From contig JARKIF010000094.1 of the NCBI GenBank assembly GCA_029378245.1, positions 58,493-122,492 of the forward strand: 64,000 nucleotides of DNA, read 5' to 3'. Origin of the DNA: Roridomyces roridus (taxonomy: Eukaryota > Basidiomycota > Agaricomycetes > Agaricales > Mycenaceae). The notes beneath the pieces are model-generated. The model did no database searches. It was not told the DNA's origin and was given only the letters and a program-made list of their open reading frames with translations. Positions 1-11,484 of this stretch are shown here, one piece after another; the stretch's first letter is position 1, and each line of letters begins with the position of its first letter. Position numbers and translations under genes: made by a program.

Positions 1-3000
1 TTCGTAGAACGAAGTTGGCCGGGAGGAGGCAGGAGAATGATTCGAAGACGCTCCAGAGTTGGAACGTGCATGCGGCGGTCGTCCAGACGTCGTCGAAGTC
101 GTCGTGGTAGTGGTTTGTATTTGTCGTACAACCCGAGTAGATGATCCGCTTCCATTTCGCCGATGGAACTTTTGCATTGGGGAGGTTGTTCGGAAGTGGT
201 TCGACCCTGCTGAGCTCGCTGACGGCGACTTGCGGTGTTGTCGTTGCATAGAGAAACTTCGGATAGACGAGGGCCGCGAAGAGTACTCCCCTCGTTCTGA
301 ATTGGGCGTGTGACTCCCAAACGAACGTCTGCCCGCCACTTGAGGGGAATCAAGAACAACCATCTGTATGGATGTAATCGAAGATCGTCGCGAATTGACG
401 CTGCTAGACCTTCGAGATGATGCGGATGGTCTCTGTCTATGTCCTCGAGAAACAGCGGACCCACTGGTCCGCCGCTTGACCGAAGTAGAACTGTAGGATT
501 GAGGAGCAGAGGACCCGCGATTGAATTGTGGATGCGATGCAGCACTTGGCGACTTGGAAAGAACAGGAGACGTAGACGTCTGCTTCCTCTTTCCTTTCCG
601 ATCGTCATTGAACCAAAGCTTGAATGCAGTCAACAGGTTAGCGCGATGCCGATGCGCGCCCTTTCCACCAGAGCCAGTCCCATCTTCCCCAAAGTTGGGT
701 GTGGACACCGATGTGCGGATATCGGCCCCCGGAGAGTTCGCCGGTGTGGGCGCCACTTGCTGAGTTAAAGAGTCCCTGGAAGCTGTCAGGACCCAAGGAG
801 AACCTGCAATCGGCTGCGGATGATGGAGGTCCTGAATGGGCGGTGGCGTCGACGGCATGCTGTGTTCCTTGGACGGTCGCATGGGCGGTGACTTTGTCAG
901 CTTGGACGAACTCGCCGGTCCAAGACTTCCGTGCGAGCTCCGGGCCTCGTCTCCAGTACTCGACTTGCGTTCTGGTTGTTCACGTGACTTGTCCCGCTCC
1001 TTGTCATCTTTGATGACTTCGCTCGACTTTTTGCGAACAAGTCCAGCTGCCTCGAGAGCGGTTGTAGCGCGTTGCATAATGCTCACACTGCCCGAACGCC
1101 CTTTCCGGGTCTTTCCCTCACGGTCCTTGACGCTACTCGCTGGAGTGGATGGATGTGAACGCGAGGATGAATCGCCTGTTGTGGTTCCTGTGATCGTGGA
1201 TGGTGCAGGTGACAACATGGGGGAAGGACTGCCGGGACGAGGAGGTGTGGCGGGACGCCCTGAGGGCACTGTGGGAGTAGGTGGCACGAACGCAAGCAAC
1301 GGCAGTGCCCCCATCGTGCCGCGTCGCTCAAGGGTCAAGTGCGAATATGCAGGCTCTGTCTGCACTCCAGCGCTGGAATGACGGCCATTCGACGCCAGAT
1401 CCCCCTCTGTGATATATGCATCACTCGGCGGCTGAACCGGGGGCGTGTCAACAGCTGGACTGGTAACACCAGGATCGCGACTCTGGTCCAAAGCACGTTT
1501 CTCGGCTCTCCGTTTGAGCATCCACCAGACGGCTCCCGACGCGTCACAGGCATCGCTCAAAACAGAGTGAACGATCTGGGCCGTGTCGAAACCAAGCAGG
1601 CTGAGGGCGTTCAGCAGCTCGCGTTCAAGGGGAGTGGAGAAGATCATGGGTGCTGGCGTACTCAGCAAGGAAGCAAAGTTCATCTGGGGCTGCACGGGAT
1701 CGGCTGCCGCAGGGGCTTCGGGGGTGAGGATTTCCGTCTCTTCAACGGGTTCCGATGGGTCGGACATGATGGAAGAGACGGAACGTCGCTTCGTGCGGGC
1801 GGGCGTGCGAACGACAGAGGGCGGAGGAGCTTTGGAGCTCAGGGATAGGTTCGATAACATCCTTGGCGGTGGGCTGAGTTCGTCTTCTTCAGGGACGGTC
1901 TGGGGCCCGGAAAGGGTTGCAGATAGTTTCGTGTGTAAGGTTTCCAAGTCGGTTTTACGAATGGTGAGCTGGCTCGCTGTGCGGTGAATTGCTTGGCCAG
2001 GATCGTCAGGCTCGTCGGGTGTCGTGGGCGCAGAGGAGGTTACATCGTCCGTAAAGAGGCGGGTTAATTCGGATGCAGAAGCATCAGAAGCCTCGGAAGA
2101 TAGTTGTGAATTCAAGGTATCTGAGCGCCCCGAGCCCGAGGCAGGCTCAGTGAACCACGCGTGAGCGAGAATCTGAGAGATGGCAAGACGTTTGGTGGGG
2201 TCTTGTTGGAGGATATTCTGTATCAGGGTGCGGGCCTCTATTTAGCAAATATGAGCGCATGAATTCGTGTGAAAGTAGAAGACGCACCGATAGACAACCA
2301 CTCGGGATCCTCAAACTCCCCAACGATAATCTTCTGGCGCATTACATTTTCGTCATCGTCATCAAAAGGAAGGGTGCCCGTGAGTAGGCAGTATAGGATG
2401 ATTCCCAGGGACCAGATGTCAACCTCTGTGATGTTATCGTTAGTTGGGAGACAAGATTCAAGTTGGCGGGTAGACGCGCCTGGACCAAGGTATTTGCGAC
2501 CCTGCAACATCTCTGGAGACGCATAGCCGGTGGTACCGCAATACGTCTCCATGTAAACTCCGCGCTCGAACTCGCGAGTAAACCCAAAATCGCCAAGCTT
2601 GACGCGGCACCGTTCGTCCAGCAGGATGTTTTCGAGCTTGAGGTCGCGGTGTACAATGCCCTTGTCGTGGAGGTAGGCAACGGCAAGACAGAGCTGGCCA
2701 AATATAATCTTGGTCTCGTCCTCGGACAGACGACCCTTCTCGACGAGGTAGTCGAAGAGCTCGCCACCGCAGCAGAGCTCAGTGACAATCCAGATGGACG
2801 ACTCGGTCGCGATGACCTCGTACATCTGAGTTACATGGGGATGATGTAGTTGACGGTGATGGTGGATTTCGCGAGTCAGAGAGGCCGACATGGCCTTGGG
2901 GATCTGCTTTATGGCGACGCGTGCGGACGTGAGCCGATGGGTTCCTATCCGCACCTTGCCATAGGCGCCTGAAAGACATATTAGCAAGGGAGACGAGGAC

Positions 3001-3176
3001 AACTGCAAGTAGGTGCTCTCACCCTCGCCAATGACCTTGCCCAGGGTGTAGTTGCCCACAACGCGGATTCTGTCGGAGGAGAGCTCCTTGCCAAGCTCAT
3101 TGTAGGCGTTGGCGAGCTGGGCCTTTTGGTTCTGAGTTACGGAACCGGAGTGTTTGTGACCGCGTCCGGAGGACAT
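1..3176 (-). CDS. CAMK-type Ser/Thr protein kinase (3' end off window)
   Basis: Protein kinase of the fungal CAMK/CAMKL type, probably phosphorylating Ser/Thr substrates in a growth or checkpoint pathway (role inferred, not shown). Read on the minus strand from ATG at 3176 (MSSGRGHKHSG). Exon 1 ends at 3023 inside the glycine loop (GKVIGEG|AYGKV), exon 2 runs 2968-2288, exon 3 starts at 2237 and stays open to base 1, so the C-terminus is missing. Visible motifs are VAIK (ATP lysine), HRDLKLEN (catalytic loop), DFG and a SPE activation-segment end. A short helical, UBA-like segment around 1560-1660 follows the kinase, then a very long Ser/Thr/Pro/Arg-rich disordered tail. An additional 54-60 nt intron near 2426-2485 interrupts the stretch before EVDIWSLG; its best-fitting donor is GC rather than GT. 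Longer upstream ATGs exist (to 3365) but lie in what looks like 5' leader. Confidence 0.9.
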
Positions 3177-3911
3177 GGGGGCATATATGGGGAATGAGGA
3201 AACGAGAGTCGTAGGCGCAGGGCCGTAATTTATGACAGAGCGAAGGGAATTGCGTGAAGAGTCGAAGGCGAGGGAGGTTGGAGAGACTGTCCAATTTTCG
3301 GATGATGTCGATGTCAGACGTGACCCACTTCCAAACTCGGTTTTATGCCTCTTGTTTTCCACCACCCGCGTTTATACAGCATCCAGCTCGCAAATTCACT
3401 GTGTTATATACTTGGTTGACGTCCAGCTCATTCTCCGGCGGTGGCGGACTGCAACAGACTACAAGCTGGAGATTCCCCACTTGTCAGTATCAAAGTGGAG
3501 TCCACCCAAGGTCTGGCCGACATTGAATGCTGTATTTTCATTCGGGACTGCGGTCCGCAGTCTGCTCAAGCGACCAGTACAGCTTGAGTACATACAGCCT
3601 CGACTTTGGTTTTCCCGGTTGCCACTATCTAATCAAGGAATTGTCGTCGCAAGGAGCTTGGTACTACTAATACCCTGCAATGGCGAACAAGTTGGAGCAA
3701 CTTCCCAGGCCCTTGGTGGCCGACTTTTCATTCTGCCGGTCAAATGTCGAGGGATGATCTCTGTGGCACTTCGGATCTTTCTAGGTATGCATTGTTCTGC
3801 CCAACGTCCGGGGACACAGGAGTCTAACGTTGCGACTAGCTCAAGGCATCCTCATCGTATTCCAGTAAGTACTATTGATGGCCATGGCCATCATATGTTC
3901 TCCAATTCCAA
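3177..3911. other. intergenic, divergent promoters
   Basis: Shared upstream region of the kinase (leftward) and the hydrolase (rightward). The open frames here look random, and I see no repeat or RNA gene. Confidence 0.5.
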
Positions 3912-4868
3912 ATGGGGTCGAATGCGGCCGTTTTTGCTTCCGCTCCTTCCTCTTCCATGAACCAACACCATCCCTGGTCCCTCCACTACCTCTACATCTG
4001 GGCCTATACCAGGTTGCTTCGTTTTCTCGTCCTCCGACGTTTCCCTGCAAGCCCGCCGTATGAAAATCCCAAGGTAGTGCGCACTGAAGGAACGGTCCCT
4101 TCGAGAGAAAAGGGTCGCGCTATTCGCGTGATCCAGTATCGACCTCTTTCCGCGGCTCCAGAGGAGGCCCTCCCCATCCTCATCAACTTCCATGGTGCTG
4201 GATTCATCATCCCTCGCTTGGGCGCCGAGCAAGAATTTTGCAGCATGGTAGCAGAGCGGTTAGGCTGGCTCGTGATCGACTGCGATTACCGCAAAGCTCC
4301 AGAATATCCATTTCCGTGGGGGCTCGAGGACGCAGAAGACGCCGCGCTGCACATTCTCGAGCACATACCCCACAAGACCATTTCTACCAGCGGATTCAGC
4401 TCCGGTGGCAGCATCGCGCTAGGACTGGCTATAGTACTTGGCCCCGATCGAATACGGTCCACCGCCGCATTCTATCCATCAACAAACATCGACGCGGACA
4501 CGCATGCCCAGTCCATTGACCCTCCGCTACCGCCCTCATTTTTGCGCCACATCCGAGCATGTTACGTCGTTCCCGGCACGTCGATCACGGATCCCCGCAT
4601 ATCGCCTGCGTATGCGAGCAAGGAGGAACTACCACGCCATTTGTGGCTCGGTGCAGGCGCCGTCGATCCGCTGCATGATGCAGCTAAAGTGTTCATGGAA
4701 CGTATACAGAAGGAGGGCCATCCTGACGCGGTCTTCCGGTCTATAGGGCATACAGGACATGGCTTCGTCCCGCTAGGGCCTGAGAGTGCTGGGTTACAGG
4801 GAAAGGCGAAAGAGATGCGCGAAGAAGCGATGGCCTTTCTGCAGAGGTCCGTTCAACAGGACCTATGA
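3912..4868 (+). CDS. alpha/beta hydrolase, hormone-sensitive-lipase (HSL) type
   Basis: Single-exon 318-aa esterase/lipase-like enzyme of the alpha/beta-hydrolase-3 fold. The oxyanion-hole motif HGAGF (HGGG variant) is near residue 92, the nucleophile elbow GFSSGG (G-x-S-x-G) near 160, the acidic residue lies in GAGAVDPLHDA and the catalytic His in GHTGHGF near the C-terminus, so a full Ser-Asp-His triad is present. A hydrophobic stretch near residues 20-40 (HYLYIWAYTRLLRFLVL) could be a membrane anchor or cap helix. The second in-frame Met (MNQHHPW, residue 16) is an equally plausible start. It ends only about 38 bp from the end of the convergent coiled-coil gene. The substrate cannot be inferred. 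Confidence 0.88.
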   Translation: MGSNAAVFASAPSSSMNQHHPWSLHYLYIWAYTRLLRFLVLRRFPASPPYENPKVVRTEGTVPSREKGRAIRVIQYRPLSAAPEEALPILINFHGAGFIIPRLGAEQEFCSMVAERLGWLVIDCDYRKAPEYPFPWGLEDAEDAALHILEHIPHKTISTSGFSSGGSIALGLAIVLGPDRIRSTAAFYPSTNIDADTHAQSIDPPLPPSFLRHIRACYVVPGTSITDPRISPAYASKEELPRHLWLGAGAVDPLHDAAKVFMERIQKEGHPDAVFRSIGHTGHGFVPLGPESAGLQGKAKEMREEAMAFLQRSVQQDL

Positions 4869-4905
4869 CTATGACGATCCAATGTCCACTGTACATATAC
4901 ACGAT

Positions 4906-6597
4906 TCAATCTTTCTTCCGCTCACCAATCCCAACGACCCGCCGACTGTCCCGTAAAACAGCCTCGACTTCGTCCGCCAGCAAACGACCCTTGACAGCCT
5001 TATCCGCCTTGTGCGAAAGAACCGCCGTGCTTCTGTCGTGTGCACTGCTTCGATCCCCACCTATCGGGTTCTTGCTCACGGCTACTGGCTGCGGGAGCCG
5101 CTGCCCAAGGGCTGTGAGGCTGTACCTCCGATGTGCTACACGGCGCGGTCAGCGGGCGCCAGACAGTCGAGACAGGCAGAAAGCAAACATCGTTTAAGTA
5201 CATGCTCGACCTCGTCGAGAATCGCGCGCACGGTCTACCAGCACGAATGAGCGTGTAGAATACAGTTGAATCAAAACGCACCACATTCCCGTGCATCCGA
5301 CACAACCGCGTTATCATGATCAGAATCGGGAAAGATTCTTCCGTAGTTTCTGTACCAGGCGTTACGATGGCCGCTCGGAGAACATCTATATAGCCCTTCG
5401 TTGAACGAGCGTCTTCTCGCAGCGACTGTCCCAAAGCAGGCGAGATACGTTGTATAAATTCCCTGCGCTACCGGAGGTGATGAGCGAACGGAAAGAATAG
5501 TAGAAGGAAACTTTACCGACGCGACACACGCCTCGCAAAGTCGTTATAGCATAGTCGAAAGGTCTACCAGTGTTTGTAGTTCGCGGGCTTTCTCCTCCTA
5601 TAAGACTGTGAGTAGAAGGTAGAACAGAGTATCGTCGTACATTCGATTTCATCCTGGCCTCTAACGAGTCTCGAGGCGGAGATGACTTTCCTCGGGCGAA
5701 GGATATGCATTGATTCCTGAGAGTCAAGTCAACCTTGCTCGGAGAGAAAGAGCTCGGAATTCACATTATTCGCTCGACATCTGGATCGTCAAACCTCCGA
5801 GTGACCACTGCACGTAAACGACGCGCCGGCTCATCCTCTGGAGATCGTATCGATAAACTGTGAAGAGTCTGCCGTTCACTCAGTTGCGCCAAACGATTAG
5901 ATGAATTCGCTCACCGCCAAACAGTCCTTGACGTTTGAGACTCTTGGGGCGAGTAGTACAAGCTGCTTCACGCCTTTGGGTTCCAGAGCCACACGTCGGA
6001 CCGTCGTTCTGCAGACTCGTTAGCGTGTCCCGCCTCACTTCTCGATCTCACTCACTCCTCACTCGCAATCCTCCTCCCCAGCTCCTCAACTCTCCCAATC
6101 CGGACGCGCTCCTTGGCTTCGAGCACACCAAGTAAGAGCAACACCCTTTTCTTGCTGGCCAACTCCCCTCTGAGACGATCCAATTTTGCTTCTGCGAGAG
6201 TCCTTCAATAACGGGAAGAGCGAACAGAGCGAACCGCACGAGTCACTTCAGACTTGGTCAATCTTTCATCCAACTCCCTACCATAGACCTCACGAGCCTT
6301 GCTTGCACTTCCGAGCCGTGCCACTGCTCGATCTGCGTCCGTACGCGGTTGCTTGAGATTTGACGTTGACTGCAACCTTCATCTGGGTGAAAACGCGTCG
6401 TATCTGGTGGAATTGAGCACCCACGAGAGTATCTGGGACCTTGCCGTCGCAGCACCCCGCCTTCCAACGAGATGCTCTCCGAGAAAATCAAGAATCTCCG
6501 CAAGAGGGCTCTTGTATATTTGCGTAAATTCGTCGAGCGTCACCGGTGCCCCGAGAGAAGATAGTGCAGAGTAGGTGGAATTCATTGAGAGCATCAC
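4906..6597 (-). pseudogene. coiled-coil protein gene, 3' half apparently decayed
   Basis: I do not recognise the family. The minus strand carries a series of coding pieces with good splice sites: an N-terminal exon from 6597 (residues TLDEFTQIYKSPLAEILDFL), charged heptad-like exons (for example LAEAKLDRLRGELASKKRVL, about 6170-6110), an intron with GTGAAT donor and CTCAG acceptor near 5700, another near 5600, then a TAA at 5546-5544. Past this stop the same coding character resumes (RLCEACVAS, then TKGYIDVLRAAIV, NVVRFDSTVFYTLIRAGR, ILDEVEHVLKRCLLSACLD) and ends SHKADKAVKGRLLADEVEAV with a stop at 4908-4906, but now in different frames separated by gaps too small for introns. I infer one nonsense change plus at least two single-base frameshifts. 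Alternatives are a shorter real protein ending at 5544, or assembly errors. Confidence 0.5.
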
Positions 6598-6805
6598 GTG
6601 GGCGAGGCGAGGCAGACGATTCTATTCATTGATTCTAGTTCTACGATTATTCTACAAAGGTGTTCCGCCAGGAGGAAAGATACAGCGAAAAAGGGAGTAC
6701 AGGGTGAAGAGAAAGGATTACCGGCGGACCACAAACTATTAAGTATCGTAAGTAGAAGAGACCGAAAGCGAGAGAGAGGAATGCGTCGAAAGAAAAAGAA
6801 AGAAA

Positions 6806-8987
6806 TCAGAGAACATTGACGAGGCCGCGACGCTTGGCGGGCGCGCTGGCGGCTTTGGCAAAGGCGTTGGCGACGGCCGGGTTCTTCTGGCAGCCACACT
6901 GGCCCAGACCATCCGTGAGGCTGTTGAGCACAGGGCCGAGGCTGTTGAGAGTCGACGAGAGCGAAGACGCCTCCGGGCTGCTGGCACACGACGAGCTCGC
7001 CAATCCGAGCTGCTTGAGGGTGGTTTGGACCACGGGGCCCAGACCCAACAAACTATCGAGATCGAGGTCGTCGGCAAGGCTGTCTGACCCACCCAGAAGA
7101 CCACCGAGGTTCAACAACGAGTTCAGACCGAGCTGACGCTTGTTCACTAGAACAAGACCACCCAATCCGAGACCATTGACGAGGCCTTCGGTAAGCGGGG
7201 CAAGACTGGAGAGCAGATTTGGGTCGCCGCTGCATGCATTGGACGACGCAACGTTCCCGGCGTCCGAGCTGGCTTGGTTGCCGAGGGTGACGACGATTGG
7301 GATGCCAGAAAGTACCGATGGGGGAACTGCGGGGTCGGAGGAAGCAGTGTTAGCGGGATCGGATGGCTCGACAGTGGTGCTCGCAGCGCCCGACGACGAG
7401 CAGCTAACTGCATCTGGACCAAGCCCGAGACTGTTGACGAGCTGCTGCACCGCGTCCGTGATGCTGCCCAAGGCGCAAAGGAGGCTAGAGTCAACCTTGA
7501 CCGTTCCCAAACCGCACAACAATGGATTGAGGTTGACGTTGAGTTGGCACGAGGAGGGATCTGGTCCAGGGACGGTGGGAGCGGAACTGGAGCCTGGGGC
7601 GCTGCTGGAGCCGGGAGCACCGCTGCACTGGCCGAGCAAATCGAGGAGCGCCTGCGAGAGACCATCGAGGCTGGACAAAAGGTCATCGCCGCATCCACAC
7701 TCAATCAAAGCTGTCTGCACTTTGGCGGTCGAGTGCAGGGCAGAGGTAGCCGACGAGGGAATTTTGTCAGGGCTGGACGACATCAAGGCACCGATGCTGG
7801 CGAGGACGTCATCGAGCCCGACATTGGCGGGGGTAGGAGAAGAAGCCGCGGAATTGGTCGCCTTCAACACGTTCAACATCGACCCAGCTGCGGACGGGCT
7901 AAGCATAGGATGGGAGCTGTTGGTGGCGGGGAGGGACTCGTCGTCCGAGAGGTCCAAGTTGAGAAGCGACGCCTTGTGCATCCGTTTGGTGATATCGCTG
8001 CGGTATTGAACCTTGCACTTGCTCTTCTCGCAGCTCGCGTTGACGGCGTTGGGAATGGCACCACAGTTGCGACCGGTAGGCAGGAGCGTGGACTTGGGCA
8101 GGAAGGGAGGGTTGACCGTGCAGCCACCGCCTGAAAGAGTTGTAAGCAAGAAGCAAGATGAAAAAGAGATAGCGGACGCACAGCTTTCCAAATCATTCTG
8201 CACATTCACGCATTCAAAGGCGTTGGGACCGTCGTTCTCGACACCACAGACCGTCGTACGACCGCCAGGGAGACTCTTGCAGTATGCCTGGGCCTCCGCC
8301 ATGGTGTTGATGATCTGGGAACGCGATTTGAGCGAGCGAGGGCGGGCTGACGGGCAGAGAGAAGACTGTACGTGCGTCAGGTGTGGATATATGCGCGTCA
8401 AACGATGTCGACTCACGGTAGAAACGCATTTGTCGCCGCATTCGACGTAACCAGCATTACACGCGTACTTGCACGGGTCGCGAGGGTTGCAGGCGAGACG
8501 ATGGGCGTTTTCGGGGAGAGGCGTGCATTTACCAGCGCCAGCCTGGCCAAGCTGCGAGAACGTGAGCGAGGAACAAGATGAGCCTCGGTAGGCGTACCAC
8601 TAAGCAGGACGGTCAGTAGGTGAACGGGCGAGATGAGATGTGGATGACTTACATGCATTGACGTTGGCGAGGGCGTTGTTCTGGAGCGTGACGTTGACCG
8701 AGGTGTTGAGATAGATGTCGAGGTTCTGGGCGAGATTGAGCGAGGCAGGCGATGAGGTAAAGAACACGTACGTGAACGCAGAGGCACAAATCCAAATCGA
8801 CACCCAACAGATCATCCAACAGGCCCAGGGCGAGTTTGGGGATGTCGATGCAGAGGTCTAAGAGGTCGCGGCTGGGGAGGCGAGAGGAATGGGTGCGAGT
8901 GGGCGAGGAATGGGAGTGGGCGGCGTTGACTTGAGGGAGGAGGAAGCCCGCGAGGGACGATACAAGGAGAGTGGGTGCGAGACGCAT
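6806..8987 (-). CDS. secreted Cys-rich protein with CPL1-like domain and long Ser/Leu-rich tail
   Basis: Multi-exon secreted protein starting at 8987 with a signal peptide (MRLAPTLLVSSLAGFLLPQVNA). Next come a short acidic/hydrophobic stretch, a Cys-rich segment (KCTPLPENAH, CKYACNAGYVECGDKCV, about 8560-8430) and a block resembling the fungal CPL1-like domain (GGRTTVCGVENDGPNAFECV, a Cys-Gly-Gly-Cys region, about 8290-7990). The remaining ~360 residues are low-complexity Ser/Ala/Gly/Leu with recurring LxxLLGxC-type pieces and end RRGLVNVL. Introns include GTGAGT at about 8417 and one at 8190-8133. The CPL1 family is known from extracellular basidiomycete proteins; a cell-surface or matrix role is inference. 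Two long plus-strand open frames opposite the tail are shadows of its biased codons. Confidence 0.8.
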
Positions 8988-10091
8988 TGGAAGAGAAGGT
9001 GGTGGTTGCTGAATGAGAGCAGAATCGCGTCGATTTCACGCTTTATACTGCCGTGACGCGCCAGTGATGCGTTCCATATCCGGAATCGCGTTTGCCATTT
9101 CGGTCTTCTTTTACGTCTGACAGGCCGCCCCATGTTCAAATCCGAATAAAAACGCCATGGAGCGCAAGGACCGCGGAGCTTTTAGGCCCACCTCTACAAT
9201 TGACAGACTTCGAGCGGCTGATTTAAAGGGCATTGCTTCCCAAGCTCCTTCCAGTCTTATCCAAGCACAGTAGCTCCAAGCGCCGAGGTCCTCCGTCTCC
9301 GCTCCCTTCCTATCATCCCTTGCCTCCATCGTTGTTCCGTGCCCGAGTCCATTCGGTCGTGTTTGATTCATCGCCCAGCAGGTCTACCTATTAAGAACCG
9401 GCGTCATGAAACTTTTGAGAGAAGGAAGGGCCAGATGCAGAAGACAAGGGTTTCGTAGAGCTCTTGACCGTCTTGAATTCCAGCGCAAGTCGTTCTTCTG
9501 TGTTCGCTGCCTTAAATGTTCCGCGGCATTTCGGTGGCTCCTGTGTTCCGTCCTCGTCCTCGTCGACCACAGACAGGCCGAGGTGACGTGGAAAAATCGC
9601 TGGAGCCCAGAGCTAATGGTCAGAAGGACGGGAAAGATAGGGATACGCAACAGTGTGAAATGCCCTCTCGAAAATGTTGAGATGGAACTCTGAATGCATG
9701 AGCGCGTCGCCGAACCATTCCGGTCGGCCGGGTTGCAGATACCCCACGGTCGGGGTGGTCAGCGGAAATTGATAGTCTTTAGTCGAGAGCCAGTTGGGAA
9801 GGTCTTCAATTTCTTCAATAGTCGCTAGAGCAAGAGATAATGGGTTAATTCGAAGCGGTGGGTCAAAAGCGATGATCGTCCGGCAAACACATCAACACAA
9901 CCCTTCTTTTGAACCGTCTCAGTTCCAAAGTCAACCCTCCTCAAGTTCTCTCCAAGATCTCTCGGAAACCAGCCTCGTTCTCAACTTCAACAACACAGAC
10001 AATATCTAAACCAGCACACTGCTCCAATCTGTATCTTTGACATATTCCGCCCAAGTACGCGGCCTTCTGGCCAGGCCTTCGAGGCTGTTGT
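8988..10091. other. intergenic, nothing recognised
   Basis: About 1.1 kb with only short unrelated open frames (for example 9406-9693 and 9794-10009 plus). I see no domain, repeat or RNA gene. Confidence 0.4.
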
Positions 10092-11155
10092 TTATTTTCC
10101 CCAGCAATACTTCAGGTCAGTTCCCAACACCACCGACGTGAACTGAAACTCACAACCAAACTCGGAATAAAACAGATAATTTTCCGCCATCTGTTGGATC
10201 AAGTCCGGCGGTGAGCCCTCGTAGGCCCTCTTGAAATCCTCCACCGAAATTTGTTTGAAGATTATCGTCTTCCCCGTCTCTGACGACAAGGGGTCAGTTC
10301 AATCGGTTCACTCTGGGAACTCGCAGACGCACCTTCAGAAAACTGCTTCGCCAACTCCGCCAGGCTGAGAACCTCACCATACGTGACGACCTCCTCACCA
10401 TCCGGGAATACATCCATCTCCAACACCTTCCTCACAAACAACCCGTAGTCTCGCACGATGTCGATGAACGGCAGACGCGTCGTCGGTTTCACCGGCCACG
10501 AAATTGCATACGAGCCGTCGGGTTGTTTCATCGGGCCCATGAGCGGAATCAAGAAGTTGGAGTTGTAGAATCCCGTCTGGACATCGACGAAGGGCACCCC
10601 AGATCCACGGCCATGCGCCGTGACAAGGGCCTTGCTTTCATAGTGATGGACGTTCGTGAACTTGCCGCTAGTGATTTCACTGACTCTTGAAAGGCCCGAC
10701 CACACGATCCCCTTGGCGCCTCCAGCTTTGGCTGCGTCGATGAGGAGTTTACCTTCGGCCGTTTCCTGTGATCTTTAGGACGAGTCTGGGTATTTCTTCT
10801 GGACGTACTTTCTCCTTGTCCCCATGCTCCCAATAGTTCGTGACAAGCTGCAATAAATTCTGTCAGATCTCTTTGGTCTTGTGTGCAAGTCGCGGAGGCT
10901 TACAAAAGCGTAATCCGCTCCTCGAAACGCGTCAAATACCGCGTCTTGGTTTGCCACGACCAGCGACAACACAACGATGTCGACCCCAAGTGCCGCTAGA
11001 GCACGGGCCTCGGGTTTTTCGCCATCGCGGGTGAACGCGCGGATGCGGTACGCCTTGTCCGACTCGATGAGTGCTTGGACGACACTTCCACCTTGACGGC
11101 CTGTTGCCCCGACCACGGCCACGAGCGGTGCAGAAGGGTCCTGTGTGATGGTCAT
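10092..11155 (-). CDS. NmrA-like / atypical SDR NAD(P)-binding protein
   Basis: Four-exon gene read from ATG at 11155 to TAA at 10092. The N-terminus holds the Rossmann motif VVGATGRQGGSVV (GxxGxxG), as in NmrA and HSCARG redox-sensor proteins, which bind NAD(P) and often act as transcriptional co-regulators or oxidoreductases. Exon 1 ends at GADYAF|GTAAGCC. Exon 2 encodes LVTNYWEHGDKEK, a typical NmrA segment. Exon 3 (about 10762-10335) carries ETAEGKLLIDAAKAGGAKG and FIDIVRDYGLFVRKVLEMD. Exon 4 begins ETGKTIIFKQISVEDF and ends KYCWGK. About 310 residues, the usual size. No nearby gene suggests a pathway. Confidence 0.88.
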
Positions 11156-11484
11156 TTCTTCGAATTTGAACGTAACCTGGACTAGCGCGACATTTTATAA
11201 CTAGGAAAACCAGTGGAATACATTTGCCGACAATTTCGGTCTTGATTACATTTGGATTACCATTGTATTCAAATTGTATTACAAAGGATGTATAATCGAG
11301 ATTCTCACTGTGTCGCGTCGAAGGTTGGGCCAGTCGCGTTGAAGGAATATCGAGGGCCATCTGTAATCCAGTAGATGCTAGACAGACTTGTCGTCCTTCA
11401 GATTCAACGAATTCAGACGTGCTCGAGCATCAACCTCTTACATTCTCATTTCCTATCCACTATGTTACATGATACAGCGGTCCC
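11156..11484. other. intergenic spacer
   Basis: Upstream of the NmrA-like gene and downstream of the hydantoinase-B gene. AT-rich around 11215-11285; no further feature recognised. Confidence 0.4.

Noticed and set aside
7140..8134. Two overlapping plus-strand frames of 286-289 codons
   Set aside because: They lie opposite the Ser/Leu/Gly-rich tail of the CPL1-like gene, whose codon bias keeps antisense frames open; no motif, and the minus strand has a signal peptide, introns and Cys domains.
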